Shown one piece after another: positions 54,719 through 64,000 of a stretch of DNA of 64,000 nucleotides. The notes under the pieces were generated by a model. That model did not search any database, had not been told where the DNA came from, and saw only the letters and a list, made by a program, of their open reading frames with translations. The stretch is from positions 176,501-240,500 of the forward strand of contig QUOL01000013.1 in the NCBI GenBank assembly GCA_009761415.1. The letters run 5' to 3'. Both the position numbers and the translations under genes were made by a program. The DNA comes from Sarcomyxa edulis. Taxonomy: Eukaryota > Basidiomycota > Agaricomycetes > Agaricales > Mycenaceae. Within the stretch, counting starts at the first letter, position 1, and every line of letters begins with the position of its first letter.

Positions 54719-56844
54719 TTACTTCTTGTGCGCGAGGTTGACGTGGACGGCCTTCGTGTTGGTATAGCTGGGAAAGGTAAGGGTGGAGAAAGTCAGGAAG
54801 TGTTCGTACGCTGTAAGATGTGGGGATACATACTTGTGCAGGGCGTACTCGCCGAGCTCTCTGCCGATACCCGACTGTTTGAAACCACCGAAGGGAACGT
54901 TTTGGTGCAGTTGGTTGACGCAGTTGATCTAAAGATCGCGAGAAGGGCATCATCAGTTATTAGTCGATATCTAGCGATGCGAGATAAGGAGGGGTTACCC
55001 AGCAAGTTCCAGCCTGTAGTTTATGAGCCGTCTCAATAGCACGATTGATATCCTGAGTGAAAACTGCAGCAGCCAATCCGTACACCGTGTCGTTCGCCTG
55101 TCTTATCACGTCTATGCACGATACCATAGAGAATTAGTCTCGATAAGGCAGGAAGGGCTGTCGACATCACTCACCCTCTTGATCCGTGAACTTGATAACG
55201 ACACCAACGGGACCAAAGATCTCCTCCTTTACGATCTTCATATGAGGCTTGGTGTTGGTGAAGATGGTTGGCTTGATGAAGTACCCCTCTGTACCATGGC
55301 GTTCACCACCGGTTTGTACTGTGGCACCCTCCTCTTTACCGGACTTGATGTAGCCCATGATGCGCTAGAGTACAGCGAAAGCATATGAGTATCCTATGAA
55401 GAAGAGGCAGAGGTAGGGGAGAATAGCGACGCACCTCATACTGAACCTGCGAGACCTGTGGACCCTGATCCGAATCGAGAGCGAATGGGTCTCCAACTTT
55501 GAGCGATTCAGTCTTCTCAGTGAATTTCTTGAGGAAGGCGTCGTATATCCCGGCCTGCACGTATATCCGAGAACCGGCACAGCATGCTTGACCGTGGTTC
55601 CAGCTGAAAAGGAAGAGAGAAGACAAGGTGATGGTAAGTGGTCGGGTCAAAGAGGAAGAGGGATATCGTAAGGGGGACGGTGTACATACAAGATACCGTG
55701 AGCCGCCCATCCAACGGCCTGATCGAGATCGGCATCATCGAAGATGATGTTCGGGCTCTTCCCGCCAAGTTCTAGCGTCACGTTCTTGAGGTTGGTCTTG
55801 GAGCTCGCCTCCATGACTTTCCTGCCGACAGCGGTACTTCCGGTGAAGGCGACTTTGTCGACGTCCATGTGCGAGGAGATGGCGTTTCCGACGGTGTGTC
55901 CGTATCCAGTGACGATGTTGACGGACCCAGGTGGGAACCCGGCTTCTTTGATCAGGGATGCCATACGAAGAGCGGTGAGTGGAGTGAATTCGGAGGGCTT
56001 GAGGACGATGGAGTTTCCTGTTGCGAGAGCAGGGCCGATTTTCCAGGAAAGCATGAGAACTGTGTGAGGGGTATTAGTAAGCTCAGGACGGGATGGAGGC
56101 TATACGACGTACGAGGGAAATTCCATGGGATGATTTGACCCTTGGAGGAAAGTGTCAATAACGGAGGGTGGAAGAATCCAAAGGTTAACTTACGACAACA
56201 CCGATGGGTTCGTGTCTGGTGTAGATGAGTTTTCTTTCGTCGGTCTGATGAGAATGATCAGTACAAGCGTATACCATACAGGCAAGGACGACATACCTCG
56301 ATGACTTGACCGGTGATCTTGTCTGCCCAACCAGCGTAATACTTGATCGTGTCAATGGAGAACGTGATATCGACATCCCACGCCCAAGTGAAAGTTTTGC
56401 CTGTTTGCGCATGAGTTAGATACGATTGAGAACATCGAAACATCGATGTATCCTACCGTTATCCAAGGCTTCCAGAGCAGATAGCTCCTCCTTGTTCTTC
56501 TGCATCAGCTCTGCGAGCTTGTACAAAAGGGCAGCTCTGTCGGCAGCAGCAGTGTTCAGACCCCATGTGGTTTCGAACGCTTTTCGGGCCGCAATGACTG
56601 CTTTATTGACATCTTCTTCAGTTCCCTCGGAAATCTTGGTGATAAGTTTGCCGTTGGACGGGTTGATGATGCTGTGGGTTTTATGTTCAGCGCTGGATGA
56701 TCGATAACGAGAACGATCTACTCACTCGATGGTCCCCTTGCCCGATCCATCTACAAACTCTCCGTTGATGAAGAGACCTGTACTGAACTCGGTCTTGCCC
56801 TTGTGAACTGGGGTATTCCATTCGTGGCTGAATATTTGAGGCAT
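54719..56844 (-). CDS. NAD(P)+-dependent aldehyde dehydrogenase (ALDH superfamily)
   Basis: Oxidises aldehydes to acids, for example acetaldehyde to acetate. The first exon reads [20 protein letters not shown] and [101 protein letters not shown], the catalytic-Cys motif [22 protein letters not shown], and [20 protein letters not shown] then [17 protein letters not shown] follow, all canonical and in order. It ends [10 protein letters not shown]. About ten exons; no break. Length near 500 residues is normal for the family, with no targeting peptide, so it is probably cytosolic. A TATATAAG box lies about 80 bp upstream, and a cluster of GCGGGG boxes about 370 bp upstream. The exact substrate is not defined by sequence. 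Confidence 0.95.
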
Positions 56845-56923
56845 TGTTGGGATGGAGAGTTGGAGATGAGAATGGGAGATGGTAGATGGGGAGTTGTGAG
56901 ACGTGAGACACTTCGTCCCACAG

Positions 56924-56931
56924 CTTATATA
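56924..56931 (-). promoter_or_regulatory. TATA box of the aldehyde dehydrogenase gene
   Basis: TATATAAG on the minus strand, about 80 bp before the start codon. Confidence 0.6.
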
Positions 56932-57214
56932 GGATTTCAGGTGAGAGCTGATTAGGAGCTATAGGATACATAAGCCGGATCATCCATACCGCAATGAAAT
57001 TCTTTTTTCATCAGGTGGTCATGTACCCCCCTGCACGAGTAACTTGTTTTAGGAGTATTTTACCTTAGCGATAGCACTCTTCTGAAGTAAAAGCCAATCA
57101 CGATAGTCAAAATAAAGAATCAAATATCTCAAACAAGAATCCAAAGAGAAGTCTACCGGAGAAGGTGCGAAAAACGGAGTTCATCATTCATTGCGTTCCC
57201 CAGATTCAAGAATT

Positions 57215-57233
57215 GCGGGGCCCCGCTGCGGGG
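57215..57233. promoter_or_regulatory. Three GCGGGG (CreA/Mig1-type) boxes with a 12-bp palindrome
   Basis: GCGGGGCCCCGC (57215-57226) is a perfect palindrome made of two head-to-head GCGGGG boxes; a third GCGGGG is at 57228-57233. GCGGGG fits the SYGGRG consensus of CreA and the core of Mig1 sites. The position about 370 bp upstream of an aldehyde dehydrogenase suggests glucose repression, as known for ascomycete aldehyde dehydrogenases. It is also a CGG-N4-CCG palindrome that a zinc-cluster factor could bind. Confidence 0.45.
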
Positions 57234-58739
57234 GTGTGATCGTTTATGCGGAACCGTCTTGGGATACACATCAGAGGGAGCGCCGTCTCAAAGTTCCCAT
57301 CACCTTGTGATCCTGTACTTGGGGCTCGAGTCCAGACGTTTTCTACAGACAGATGGAGATGCTAGACATCGATATGCATCGATAAAGTGTCGGAAAATGC
57401 ATCAAAGCGTTTGATATCAGACTTCAGGCTATTTTACTTCCACATGACCGGTCCGCCACTACGAATTTCAAATAATGCGGGGGAACAGATCAAACTTCAG
57501 AGTACCCAACGGAAGCCCGACAAATTGCTTTTAGCACCAATCATCGCCTCGATATTCCACCAGAAGCACTCACGAAACGTCCACTCTACGATAAGAGCCT
57601 GTATCCTGAACTCCGCACGCTTATCGAGTTAACAGGTGGCGACTAACTCGATAATCGTGCGCGGAAGCCGTGGAACAGTCTCGGAATCAAGGCAATCTTA
57701 GGCATAATCGTCGATTTGTCGATTTTTGATCATGAGTCATCCTCGTTTCATTGCAGCAGCATGACGGTTGTCGCGTCGCGTCGTGTGTTTTTCGGGACCT
57801 TCGGTTTATCCTCCATCGCTATCATAGCCCCATCTCTCCGCCTTTCTCGGGGAGTGAGCTGATGAATATCCTTGGAACACGTATGCGTCGGAGCCCGGGA
57901 TTTGAGCCCAACATATGGCTGCAACTTGGCAAAAGCGACAGGAAGATCTAATTTGACATTCCTAAAGAGGAAGAGAGGAAACTACGCACTGGAGAAATCA
58001 AACGGGCCGTCCGTACCGTTTTTAGACGATGGAGGAGCAGCACTATCGTATCGTGAGGATGCTTCAAAGAAATCGGGAGCAAGGCTGCCCATGTAGAACC
58101 ACAGTGACGATGGCTTTGAAAATGCCACCAATATCCTGCAGGACCACAGCTTCCAGGAATACTTCCCGACCCAGATAGCACCCACAAACGCCTACACATC
58201 CTCGTATTCACTAGACATTAGGTATTTGATCGAAAAGCAGGTGCCAAACAGCAAGTGGTGGTAATGAAGCCCGGATCTCATCTCAATTTGGGGATCTGAT
58301 AATATCACAAGTGGAATCAGTATTGGAACGTTAAACCCTAATTATATATAGGAATGAGGGGGGTCGGTAATACGCACCCACGCGTCCGAGGAAGGGGAGT
58401 ATATTCGGTGAATAAAATGAGAAGCCCGAGGTTTGGAGTACTGGTGATGTCGGCGAGTAAACTTGCGAAAGCAGGTAAAGTCAATTTGGGAGAGTTCAGA
58501 TTGATGATAGAGTATCTCCTGGTCGACGTTTTGAGCTACAAAACGCGTTAAATGTAGCTGATAATCCATTTTAATGTTTTGAACCAACTTGCCTTTGTTT
58601 GTCTCCGAGTTCCGGCAACCAAACACGAACCTGCCACTGGACGCGACTTTGACTTGACTCTCAATCCACCACGTCTTAGTGGCATTCATTTGAAACAAAT
58701 CCTCCAATAGTTGTCTTTACTGCACACGCACAACTCACA

Positions 58740-60324
58740 ATGATCACGCCTCCGCCACCACCCGCTTCAGTCTCCAGCACCCCAGAGGGTCAATTTTGGC
58801 AAATCTTTGCCTTGCTCGCAGAGAGCGCTCGTCATAAAACGGTATGGTGGCAGTGGCTTGAACTCGAGATTGAAGACGTCTGACCACGTACATATATGTT
58901 TGATGCAGAGTATCGAGCGGCAGGATGCCCAGATCGGGTTCCTGACGGACGCTTTGCGTACGGTGGCTGGGCCACAGCGCGCACAAGAGATGATGGCGCG
59001 GTGTGGCTTGTTCCCAGAGCTAGTCAATGTCGACATTGGCGTCAACATAAAATATGAGGAGGAGAATATAGAAGAAGAAAAATCGCAGGGCGGGTCTGTT
59101 GACTCGGACGGCTACGATGCTGATCTCGATGACGAGGAGGAGGAGGATAACGAAGAGAAACTCCTGTCAAGCGTCGACAGCGACTGTGAAGAAGGAAAGG
59201 GTTATGTATATTGGGACGATACTGACCAGGTCCACCGTTGCTCCTTGTGTTCGTGGGAGGCAGTGGGTGGCGTGTGCCAGGGGGTAGACTGCCAGGCTGT
59301 CTTGGACACGGAGGAGGTGAGCTATCACTCGCCCCATGATCGAGACTGAACTAATCTGTCTGAACACGGTTAGGACGAGGAAGAATTCTGTGACTCCATC
59401 GAAAACATGGCGTACCGAGAAGACATAATGGCTCCCATCAGAGGAGTCGACAAGCTGAAACCATTGCCATGTAAAATCGAATGTCCTAAAGGTTATAAGA
59501 ACGACAAGGAGACATTCGTCGCGCTGCTTCAACGTGGAGCGACTTCCCTCATGTGCGCAAGGTACAAGCTATTTTTGCACGAAAACCTTGGCATCTATGC
59601 TATCGCGGACGAGGAATTATTAAATCAGTTCCGAGGACGAGATATGGGACCTGACGACACGTGGACGATTTACCTCGGTAGGATGATAGTGTTGGACGAG
59701 GATGACGCGGACGGATCGCGTTTCATCCAGGATCTCCTCGAAGATGTTCTAACGTATCCCTTGCGATCGAAGATTGATGACGGTTGGGCTGATGGGGAAC
59801 GGTGGACAACAGAACGTGCGGAGGGATTGCCGTTTAGCAAGCGGGGAGGAAGTACTTGTGTCGATTGGATCACAAAACCAATCCTTGAGAGAGCGGCGGA
59901 TGATCTGGGAGGGGGAGATGACAAGGACTATGCTAGCGATGACGACTCGCATGATTCGAGCGATTCGGGCCTGGAGGGGGAATTGAGATATTTGGCCGGT
60001 ATAGAGTGGAAATATCCTCGAGTGCAGTCGCAGGCCGTCATCAGCACACGAGAGCAATACGAGGGAACCGATATCACTGACTCGGAATCAGGTGACTCGG
60101 ACTATCGTGTCGAGGAACTTGAAGGTCGTAGTGATAGGTCGGGGGCGTCCTCAGCAATTGAAGCAAGCTCCGATGACGAAGGGCACGGCGAAATGATGGA
60201 CAACATCTCTTATGTTATGTGGACCGCACCGTCCTCCTCGAGTTCCGAGTTTACGATAGCGATTGAGGACTCCGTCACCGGGTACATGATATCCATGCTG
60301 CACGACAACAAAAAGGGGCGATAG
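58740..60324 (+). CDS. Acidic protein with a CxxC pair zinc-like motif, agaric type
   Basis: Exon 1 (58740 to about 58844) encodes MITPPPPPASVSSTPEGQFW and QIFALLAESARHKT. Exon 2 begins SIERQDAQIGFLTDALRTVA, then an acidic stretch (DADLDDEEEEDNEE), then HRCSLCSWEAVGGVCQGVDC. CxxC, eight residues, then C-x4-C suggests a small zinc site of the type seen in agaric proteins of unknown role. Exon 3 (from 59375) gives DEEEFCDSIENMAYREDIMA, IYAIADEELLNQFRGRDMGP, WTIYLGRMIVLDEDDADGS, and a long acidic, Ser-rich tail (SDDDSHDSSDSGLEGE). It ends LHDNKKGR. Two introns have good borders. A nuclear regulatory role would fit an acidic zinc protein, but this is inference. Confidence 0.78.
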
Positions 60325-60336
60325 TGACGTCGAGGA

Positions 60337-61560
60337 CTATGACATGCTTAGTGGGATGATGTTGTCCCGCCCGGAACTAACGTTACGATCTTTGTGAAGA
60401 GCAATCAAATAGGTGCCAGAGGAATCGAAAGTACGCGCACCCGTAATGTATAAAGTTTGTTTTCTATACGCATCGAAGTGTTTTGGAGACCGCAATGCAT
60501 CGCAATGCGATGATGAGTTCGTCGAGTTGCAAGCCGAGTAGCCTGAAGCTCTACTGGAGGCTGGGAGGAAAGCTACCAAACAGGTATCAGTAATGTAAAT
60601 CGGATCCTCGAAAGAGATATCAATACCGCTACCTCTTGAATCAATGATCGCGACTGGAATGGGATTGAATGATTTGAGAAGAGCGTACATCAACCAAATA
60701 TCACAGACGTGGTTGCTGACATCAAGCTTGACTTTGAGTTTGGTCAAAATTCTATATTCAAGATCGACTCATCGTCATATTACAAGTGCTCTAGTCTTCG
60801 TCGAATACATACTGTATATCTTCGGATGCAGAACATCTTTTTGATCTTGAAAAAGAAGGTACGCATGCGTTTTGGGTGACTGGGCCTTCAAAATATCCAG
60901 GTACTTTGCTGCTAGGACACCTAAAAGACGCCTGATACAGAAAGTCAATCTTCCATCTTGTTCATAAGGAAAATGTGCGCCGGCGTACATTTGGGAAGAG
61001 CAGTTTCTGGGTCAATCCTTCTCATGGATTTTATAAAGCGGAGAGCCTTTATAACTTCGGACGCTTTCTCCATATTACAAGACCAGATCGCCGAGCCTTT
61101 AGCTGAGCAGGTGCGGGTACGAATCGAGACATAGCCGTCGTATTCCAGAGCAAGACATGTTATCGATTCGATGATCAGTAGATGCAAGACAAGGGTGTCT
61201 GCTCCATTCTGTTCGCGGAGTTTAAACGCTCGAAACATACGAGACTACTGAGAGGTAGCAGTAGATCCTCGAGTCGGAGGGTAGACAGTAGACGCCAATT
61301 ACCAAGCGGCAGGGGTCTCTACAGAAGTAGATACGGACCGTAGAGAATGAAACAAGGTGGATCTTCTGTTTCAGCGGTCCAATGGAGAATGGAGACCAAC
61401 TTTGAGAAGCTGGCACACACTCTGTGACTTCGCGAATGGAGATTGGGTTGCCATTTAGCGCGCAATATTCGTACTGGAGGTGACAGTGTTCCTCCGACTG
61501 CCAATGCATGAGATGTCTGATGGTCCTCGAGTCAATTGTGCAGTGGGAACATACACTGTA
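60337..61560 (-). pseudogene. Agaric orphan protein gene, inactivated by frameshifts and CGA-to-TGA changes
   Basis: Consecutive blocks on the minus strand read as one protein only with repairs. First: HWQSEEHCHLQYEYCALNGN ... DSRIYCYLS. A frame change is needed to reach FRAFKLREQNGADTLVLHLL and CLALEYDGYVSIRTR ... MNKMED. Another frame change at about 60950-60965 leads to GRLTFCIRRLLGVLAAKYLD and LLFQDQKDVLHPKIYSMYS. Then ALVI is followed by TGA CGA TGA before VDLEYRILTKLKVKLDVS and the normal-looking end. Both stops look like CGA (Arg) changed to TGA. The end ALHKDRNVSSGRDNIIPLSM is intact. No product is expected. The family is an unnamed agaric protein. Confidence 0.65.
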
Positions 61561-61988
61561 TCACTGCGATGATTGGTGCTCTTCCTTTCCACGTAGAAAC
61601 TTGCCCTCTCGGACCCATCTATTGTTCAATCATGGTGAGAGATGTATGAAAGAGGATGATTCAGGTCAAAGCTGAGGTTGTGGTCAGTGGTCACGCCGAA
61701 GGTTATTTTCGAGCTGGGTGAGCTCGACGCCGATCAAAATTCTTTCGAGGCGGCGACCTTTCCTGCTTTCCTCCTCCATCAACCAGAACTTCGTCATCCG
61801 ATTCACAGTACTCAGTACTAGTTTCTCGACTCAAGCCTTTGAGTCATCATAATACGTTAGGTTTTATCGAGCGTGTAGCTCAAATACTACAAAACCGGCA
61901 TGCACAGTGAGCCTTGTCTCGAGCGTCTACAATTGTTAATTCACCTGACTTGCAACGAAAATTAGCAGGCATTTCCTGGTGTCCATAC
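61561..61988. other. Intergenic region between divergent genes
   Basis: Upstream region of the plus-strand gene at 61989 and of the minus-strand pseudogene. No motif or RNA gene was seen. Confidence 0.5.
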
Positions 61989-63112
61989 ATGCGCTACGCG
62001 CTGCGTCCTTTCAGTGGATCACTCCGAACTACGTCGAAGTTTCCGGGAGTACATCAACAACTGACGCGACGTTACACAGGCCAACAGGTATTCCTGTGTC
62101 ATTTGGTATCGCATAGATAGTATTTTAATCCCATTACATAGCCCATAGAATCTTCCAGTGAATTGGAGCCAGAGCAGCATGCGCGCATAGCGGCAAGACA
62201 GACGCTGGTAGCCAGACCTGTCTGCACCCTCGATCCACGAAAACTCATTCCATCGGACTTCATAGACATATCCGGGCGTCCTTCGCCTGTAGTCCACATG
62301 TCGGGCTTGGTATGTATGTTCCGATACCATACTGCGAATGCGCTCCGCGTACCATTCCCTCCCAATACCCGAGGATTCCTCTACTACAAATCTCCCCCAG
62401 AAGCCGCTCCTCTTGCTGGGGAAATCAGGTTTCGGCTTGTTGAAAACGGAGACCCGGCCAGCTTCTCACAAGGATCCGATTTGATGAGTCCTATTGGGAC
62501 TGCGTGGCGGATCCACATCTCCGTGGTGGTTCTTGGGCATTCGTGTTATCTCGGTTTACGCGAATCCCTTTTGAAGGATGGACTGGTGACTCAAGCGATG
62601 ATAAACAAGATTCTGAAGATGGGTTTCAATGAGTTCAAAGGCTACACTATTCATTCCCTGGACGAACCTTTTCCTCTATCCTTTTCGGTCTTTCGACACA
62701 GTGTACAAATATGTAGGCGGAACAACGGTGGTAAAGTTGTCCTGAAATCTCTTTTCAGAGATCAGCGTACATCCAAAGATCATATTACCCAAATCCCGTA
62801 TACAGGTGAGTCAATAATCTTTGAAGTACTGCATTCTTTGAAAGACGACATCAACTCGCAGGCACCGGTCTCGCATGCTTCGAGCGTTCGAATTTACTTG
62901 AACACAAGAAAACGAACACACTCGTCATGCGTTTACTCAAGATAGTTGACCCAGTGACATGCGTCATTCCGGACTACGACAATTACATCCCGATGCCACG
63001 CGAAGGAGAGCTGATATCTTGCCCTACAGTCGGAGGTTTGCATATCTGGACGTGGAATATCGCCAGCGCACCAAAGTTCTCGGAACCTCTTCAATATCTT
63101 TTTGCCAAATGA
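61989..63112 (+). CDS. Agaric orphan protein (family with GFLYYKSPPEAAPLAGEIRF)
   Basis: Three exons. Exon 1 starts at MRYALRPFSGSLRTTSKFPG; the frame has only TTG upstream. An intron (GTATTC...ACATAG) leads to PIESSSELEPEQHARIAARQ and DPRKLIPSDFIDISGRPSPV. The best marked block is VPFPPNTRGFLYYKSPPEAA then PLAGEIRFRLVENGDPASFS, GSDLMSPIGTAWRIHI, a segment I know from many uncharacterised mushroom proteins. A second intron (GTGAGT...CTCGCAG) joins PYTG to TGLACFERSNLLEHKK. The end is ASAPKFSEPLQYLFAK. It has no signal peptide, membrane segment, or catalytic motif, and its function is unknown. The frame is intact, unlike the neighbour on the minus strand. Confidence 0.75.
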
Positions 63113-63550
63113 CTAGGTCGAGATCTCCCGTGGACTTTACGAGTTTGAGCAGCATGCCCAGTTCACACAACATATATACCTATATATCGTGGCCTCGGAC
63201 ATACCATTCGAGGAGACCCGATACGCACCCAAGGATTGAGAGGCCTAGGATCATCATCGTTCATTATTGTCGGCGCCCCAACCATTGTCTTTCCCTTCCA
63301 ATCGCCGTTGAATTGCACGGGGCGTGCCTCTGCATCGTACGTCTGCTATCTCTCCAATCTCATCATTCTCACCGCTTGCTGTAGCGTATGCACGTCCTCT
63401 GAACATCCTACGACCTATACCAAGTGAAAATAGCTGGAAGGGTGTACTGAGAGGTCGCTGTAAGACGGAACGAGAACCTTGACTCAGAAAGCATTCTCGA
63501 AGAAATATGGCGAGGCGTTAGATGTGATCCTGGGTTTGGTGTGATCAACT
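63113..63550. other. Intergenic region with a possible gene remnant
   Basis: Short coding-like pieces (IYLYIVASDIPFEETRYAPK at about 63170-63225; GLGSSSFIIVGAPTIVFPFQ at about 63242) occur in different frames. No splice model was found. Possibly a remnant. Confidence 0.35.
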
Positions 63551-64000
63551 ATGGTAGTCAAGTCGCTCCTTTCCTCGTTGTTTCTGTTGTCACTGACTCA
63601 CTGTCAATGTCAGGCCGGTGTTTATAACTGTCATTCCGGTCATCGTTTGAGCAAACACGAGTCATTTGTGGTTTCTATATCCCAGAGACTACATGAACTT
63701 CTGTCACTGCCATCATCTCAGACTTCTTCCTTGAGCTCAAGCAGTCAACCACATGCATCAGAAGAATTGCTGACAGTCACAGAAATCCCTAAGTAGAAAA
63801 GCGCAGGTTACGACGATTCCGGTCTACCCATTGTTACTGACTGTTATGAGGGCTCTCTTCTCATTCTTGAACATGATACATGTACAAGCCACCGACTACG
63901 TCACGATTCTCACTCAGGTCGAAACCCTAGACTTTTCGTTCTTGTCTTCGTACGGTGCATCTAAGGTGAGTATGTCCTGTTGAAACACTCCGATATGATT
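63551..64000 (+). CDS. Possible small secreted protein, 5' part of a gene running off the window
   Basis: ATG at 63551 opens MVVKSLLSSLFLLSLTHCQC, a clear signal-peptide-like segment followed by QAGVYNCHSGHRLSKHESF and a Ser-rich stretch (LSLPSSQTSSLSSSSQ). The frame stops at TAG 63794. Either it is an 81-residue secreted peptide, or an intron joins it to the open frame near 63849 (MRALFSFLNMIHVQATDYVT, then LTQVETLDFSFLSSYGASK, then a GTGAGT donor at 63966), which continues past the end of the window. I cannot decide. No family is recognised. Confidence 0.35.

Larger units (their letters stand above)
56845..58739. other. Intergenic region between divergent genes
   Basis: Upstream region of the aldehyde dehydrogenase (minus) and of the acidic protein (plus). 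It holds the ALDH TATA box and a GCGGGG cluster. Open frames at 57387-58707 lack motifs, acceptable starts, or introns and are not accepted. Confidence 0.5.

Noticed and set aside
58342..58707. 121-residue minus-strand frame upstream of the acidic protein gene
   Set aside because: No homology is recognised, and it overlaps the promoter of the accepted gene at 58740.

Overview
The window is nuclear DNA of a filamentous basidiomycete, most likely a mushroom-forming Agaricomycete. Coding is broken by many short GT-AG introns, mostly about 45-75 nt. Several products belong to agaric-type families: F-box proteins with an N-terminal coiled coil, a TKL-like kinase with HGD in its catalytic loop, Ser/Thr-rich one-pass membrane proteins, and a Kelch-MYND protein. 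I saw no rRNA, convincing tRNA, CRISPR array, or intact transposon. All calls come from reading the sequence; no database search was run.

Layout. 1.2-4.1 kb: ferric/metalloreductase (+) with an iron-GATA-type site upstream. 6.3-6.9 kb: a decayed copy (-) of the intact orphan gene at 47.4-48.4 kb. 8.1-9.1 and 12.9-14.6 kb: two orphan multi-exon genes (+) with only phase-1 introns. 16.4-18.8 kb: two tandem members (+) of a local family of putative zinc-binding proteins. 19.8-32.2 kb: flavin monooxygenase (+), then on the minus strand a protein kinase, LSM6, an F-box protein, a Kelch-MYND protein, and a Ser/Thr-rich membrane protein. 33.1-36.1 kb: GT15 mannosyltransferase (+). 36.9-44.5 kb: four more members of the zinc family (-), one a pseudogene. 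45.5-47.1 kb: a second F-box protein (-). 51.1-53.9 kb: ABC-F ATPase (+). 54.7-56.8 kb: aldehyde dehydrogenase (-). 58.7-60.3 kb: acidic protein with a CxxC pair motif (+). 60.3-61.6 kb: a pseudogene (-). 62.0-63.1 kb: an orphan family gene (+). The last 450 bp hold a possible small secreted protein.

The most notable content is the six-member zinc-binding family (copies 1-6). Five copies share a three-exon structure and a roughly 54-bp promoter block containing a CACGTG core (changed in copy 5); copy 6 lacks the block. All six units share a downstream element, and a further dispersed repeat lies near the units. The two clusters face opposite ways on either side of an ordinary block of about 17 kb. 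The pseudogene at 6.3 kb and its intact parent at 47.4 kb lie outside these clusters in matching inverted order. This suggests an old inverted segmental duplication. Three copies carry a C-terminal nonsense change and one is dead, so the family appears to be turning over by birth and death. The housekeeping genes between the clusters share no obvious pathway.
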